From an uncultured Collinsella sp. (GTDB lineage Bacteria; Actinomycetota; Coriobacteriia; Coriobacteriales; Coriobacteriaceae): a stretch of 17,371 nucleotides of DNA. The number at the start of each line of letters is the position of its first letter. The stretch's first letter is position 1. The notes beneath the pieces are model-generated. The model was given only the letters and a program-made list of their open reading frames with translations. It ran no database searches and had not been told where the DNA came from. This document shows, piece after piece, positions 15,647 to 17,371 of the stretch. The DNA lies in contig CAUFXK010000038.1 of NCBI GenBank assembly GCA_959596495.1, positions 1-17,371 on the forward strand, read 5' to 3'. The translations under genes and the position numbers were made by a program.

Positions 15647-16714
15647 TTGGATAAGAACGAGCTGCAAAAGCGTATGGAACAGGCCATTCGCCTGACGGCA
15701 CCTGGCCAGCCGATTCGCACCGCCCTCGACATGATCATTGCTGGTCACCTGGGCGCCCTTATCTGCGTCGGCGACACCGAAAACGTGCTCGCTGCTGGTA
15801 ACGACGGCTTCCCGCTCAACATTTCGTTTACCTCGAACCGCCTGTTCGAGCTTTCCAAGATGGACGGCGCCATCGTCATCGATGGCGACCTCACCCAGAT
15901 CCTGCGCGCCAACTTCCACCTCAATCCCGATCCCTCGCTTGCCACGAGCGAGACGGGCATGCGTCACCGTACTGCCGCTCGCATGTCGGTGCTCACCGAC
16001 GCCATCGTGATCTCGGTTTCGGCTCGTCGTGCCGTCGTCAACGTGTACGTCCACGGTAAGAGCTACGAGATCCAGCCTGTCACCACCATCATGAGCTCGG
16101 TCAACCAGCTCGTCGCCACGCTCCAAACCACCCGTCAGTCGCTCGACCGCTCCCTGCTGCGTCTGACGGCCCTCGAGCTCGATGACTACGTTACGCTCGC
16201 CGACATTACCGGCATTTTCTCGAGCTTCGAGATCATGCAGCAGGCAAAGACTGAGCTTAAGGATTGCATTGTCAAGCTGGGCAACCAGGGCAAGCTCGTG
16301 CAGATGCAGCTCGAGCAGCTCGCCGGCTCCAGCATGGATACCGAGTACGACCTGATGATTCGCGACTATGCGAGCGATTCCTCCGAGGCCAATGCCGAAA
16401 AGATCCGCGCCAACCTGAGCCGTATGACGCCCAAGGACTTGTCCGACCCTCAGCATGTGGCGGCGGTTCTGGGTTACGACGACCTGGACGAGGACTCCGT
16501 CATGACACCGCTGGGCCTGCGCACGCTTTCGCGCGTGTCCGTCGTGCGCGACGGCGTGGCCGAGAAAATCGTCGACGAGTATGGATCGCTGCAGGAGCTC
16601 ATGGACGACATCAGCGAAGATCCGGAGCGCCTGGGCGACTTTGGCGTCAACAACCCTGCCATTCTTGCGGACTCCCTGTACCGCATGAAGGGCACCAAAC
16701 AGGGGAACGCATAA
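15647..16714 (+). CDS. disA: DNA integrity scanning diadenylate cyclase DisA
   Basis: Makes the second messenger c-di-AMP from two ATP and scans DNA for branched structures. It has 355 residues. The N-terminal DAC domain (about 1-145) has the active-site motifs DGA at 73-75 and RHR at 106-108. A helical linker follows, then a C-terminal helix-hairpin-helix DNA-binding domain (about 300-350; LGLRTLSRV). The start is TTG at 15647, chosen because GGGAG lies at 15635-15639 with 7-base spacing and no in-frame ATG is better placed. The stop overlaps the ispD start (TAATG), so the two are co-translated. radA, the usual neighbour, is missing; mntP and pepD lie between clpC and disA. The divergent 160-base gap to the mntP riboswitch must hold the disA promoter, but none is obvious. 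Confidence 0.96.
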   Translation: MDKNELQKRMEQAIRLTAPGQPIRTALDMIIAGHLGALICVGDTENVLAAGNDGFPLNISFTSNRLFELSKMDGAIVIDGDLTQILRANFHLNPDPSLATSETGMRHRTAARMSVLTDAIVISVSARRAVVNVYVHGKSYEIQPVTTIMSSVNQLVATLQTTRQSLDRSLLRLTALELDDYVTLADITGIFSSFEIMQQAKTELKDCIVKLGNQGKLVQMQLEQLAGSSMDTEYDLMIRDYASDSSEANAEKIRANLSRMTPKDLSDPQHVAAVLGYDDLDEDSVMTPLGLRTLSRVSVVRDGVAEKIVDEYGSLQELMDDISEDPERLGDFGVNNPAILADSLYRMKGTKQGNA

Positions 16715-17371
16715 TGGCGCCCGTATGCGCCGCGGTCGTTGCCGGTGGCAGCGGCCAGCGCTTTGGTAACCCCGGTGGTAAGCAGCTCGTCAATGTAGCG
16801 GGCCGTCCGCTTATGAGCTGGTCCATCCGCGCATTTGACCGTAGCAATAAGGTCGGCCACATCGTCGTGGTTTGCCCTGCCGAGCGTCGTGCCGAGATGC
16901 GCCGCCTGGCCATCAGCCCGTATTCGTATAGCACGCCCATCAGCTTTGCCGATGCCGGCGAGACCCGCCAGGATTCCACCCGCGCCGGCGTGCACGCGGT
17001 GCCGGCGGGCTTTGAATATGTCGCCATCCACGATGGCGCCCGTCCGCTCATTACGACCGAGGCTATCGACCACGCTATCGACGTGCTCGTGAGCGACCGT
17101 GCCCTCGACGGTGTCGTGTGCGGTCAGCCCGCGATCGACACGCTCAAGATCGTCGACGGCGATAATATCGTCGAGACGCCGCCGCGCGAGCTCTATTGGG
17201 CCGCGCAGACGCCGCAGATCTTTAGCGTCGACGCCATGAAGCGCGCTCACGCCGCTGCTATCGCCGAGGGCTTTATCGGTACCGACGATTCATCGCTGGT
17301 CGAGCGCATGGGCGGGCGCGTCCGCTGTGTCCAGAGCCCGCGCGATAACCTTAAGGTGACGGTGCCCGAGG
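16714..17371 (+). CDS. ispD: 2-C-methyl-D-erythritol 4-phosphate cytidylyltransferase, cut by window edge
   Basis: Third step of the MEP isoprenoid pathway: joins CTP and 2-C-methyl-D-erythritol 4-phosphate to give CDP-ME. The 219 codons present start with the nucleotide-binding motif VVAGGSGQRFG and include K in GGKQL, the family signature DGARPLI, and TDDSSLVERMG followed by RDNLKVTVPE, which is close to the normal C-terminus. The ATG at 16714-16716 overlaps the disA stop; AGGGGA at 16701-16706 is its ribosome site. In related genomes ispF or a fused IspDF often follows, which cannot be judged here because the window ends. Confidence 0.94.
   Translation, partial: MAPVCAAVVAGGSGQRFGNPGGKQLVNVAGRPLMSWSIRAFDRSNKVGHIVVVCPAERRAEMRRLAISPYSYSTPISFADAGETRQDSTRAGVHAVPAGFEYVAIHDGARPLITTEAIDHAIDVLVSDRALDGVVCGQPAIDTLKIVDGDNIVETPPRELYWAAQTPQIFSVDAMKRAHAAAIAEGFIGTDDSSLVERMGGRVRCVQSPRDNLKVTVPE

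Noticed and set aside
1..17371. CRISPR arrays, tRNA or rRNA genes, insertion sequences, prophage genes
   Set aside because: I looked for regularly spaced direct repeats, tRNA arms, rRNA signatures and transposase or integrase motifs in the gaps and found none. The only repeats are the short palindromes listed.

Overview
The window looks like chromosome from a gut Coriobacteriia actinobacterium, most likely Collinsella or a close relative. This is an inference from the GC-rich, codon-biased genes, from a lysyl-tRNA synthetase with a fused tRNA-binding tail, from short GGGGAC-containing palindromes between genes, and from the gene families present. No rRNA, tRNA, CRISPR array, transposase or phage gene was recognised. 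Nine complete genes and one gene cut by the right edge fill most of the sequence. All are on the + strand except mntP.

Layout, left to right: lysS (37-2001); a palindrome-rich intergenic stretch (2002-2305); a one-chain ThrE-type amino-acid exporter (2306-3874); a second repeat-rich gap with a strong hairpin (3875-4185); a DUF2798 membrane protein (4186-4734); a structured gap ending in a terminator and a near-perfect TetR-type operator (4735-5015); a 1479-residue fused acyl-CoA dehydratase activase/dehydratase-like protein (5016-9455) overlapped by its probable TetR regulator (9439-10128); clpC (10325-12967); pepD (13182-14639); mntP on the minus strand (14720-15298) behind a yybP-ykoY manganese riboswitch; disA (15647-16714); and ispD (16714 to the right edge), whose start codon overlaps the disA stop.

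The order lysS ... clpC ... disA-ispD matches a well-known Firmicutes backbone (in Bacillus subtilis lysS-ctsR-mcsA-mcsB-clpC-radA-disA-yacL-ispD). Here ctsR, mcsA, mcsB, radA and yacL are absent from the expected places, and other genes sit between the backbone members. The housekeeping backbone covers translation (LysS), protein quality control (ClpC), c-di-AMP signalling and genome surveillance (DisA) and isoprenoid synthesis (IspD). The inserted genes cover amino-acid or small-molecule transport, a putative ATP-driven low-potential Fe-S redox protein with a local repressor, dipeptide hydrolysis and manganese export.

The least understood unit is the activase-TetR pair. One polypeptide carries two ASKHA-type activase domains, a Cys-rich segment and dehydratase-like domains, and a 21-bp palindrome lies directly in its promoter region. 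The best-defined regulatory element is the manganese riboswitch with a terminator that shares bases with its 3' end. No wholly new system could be shown from sequence alone.
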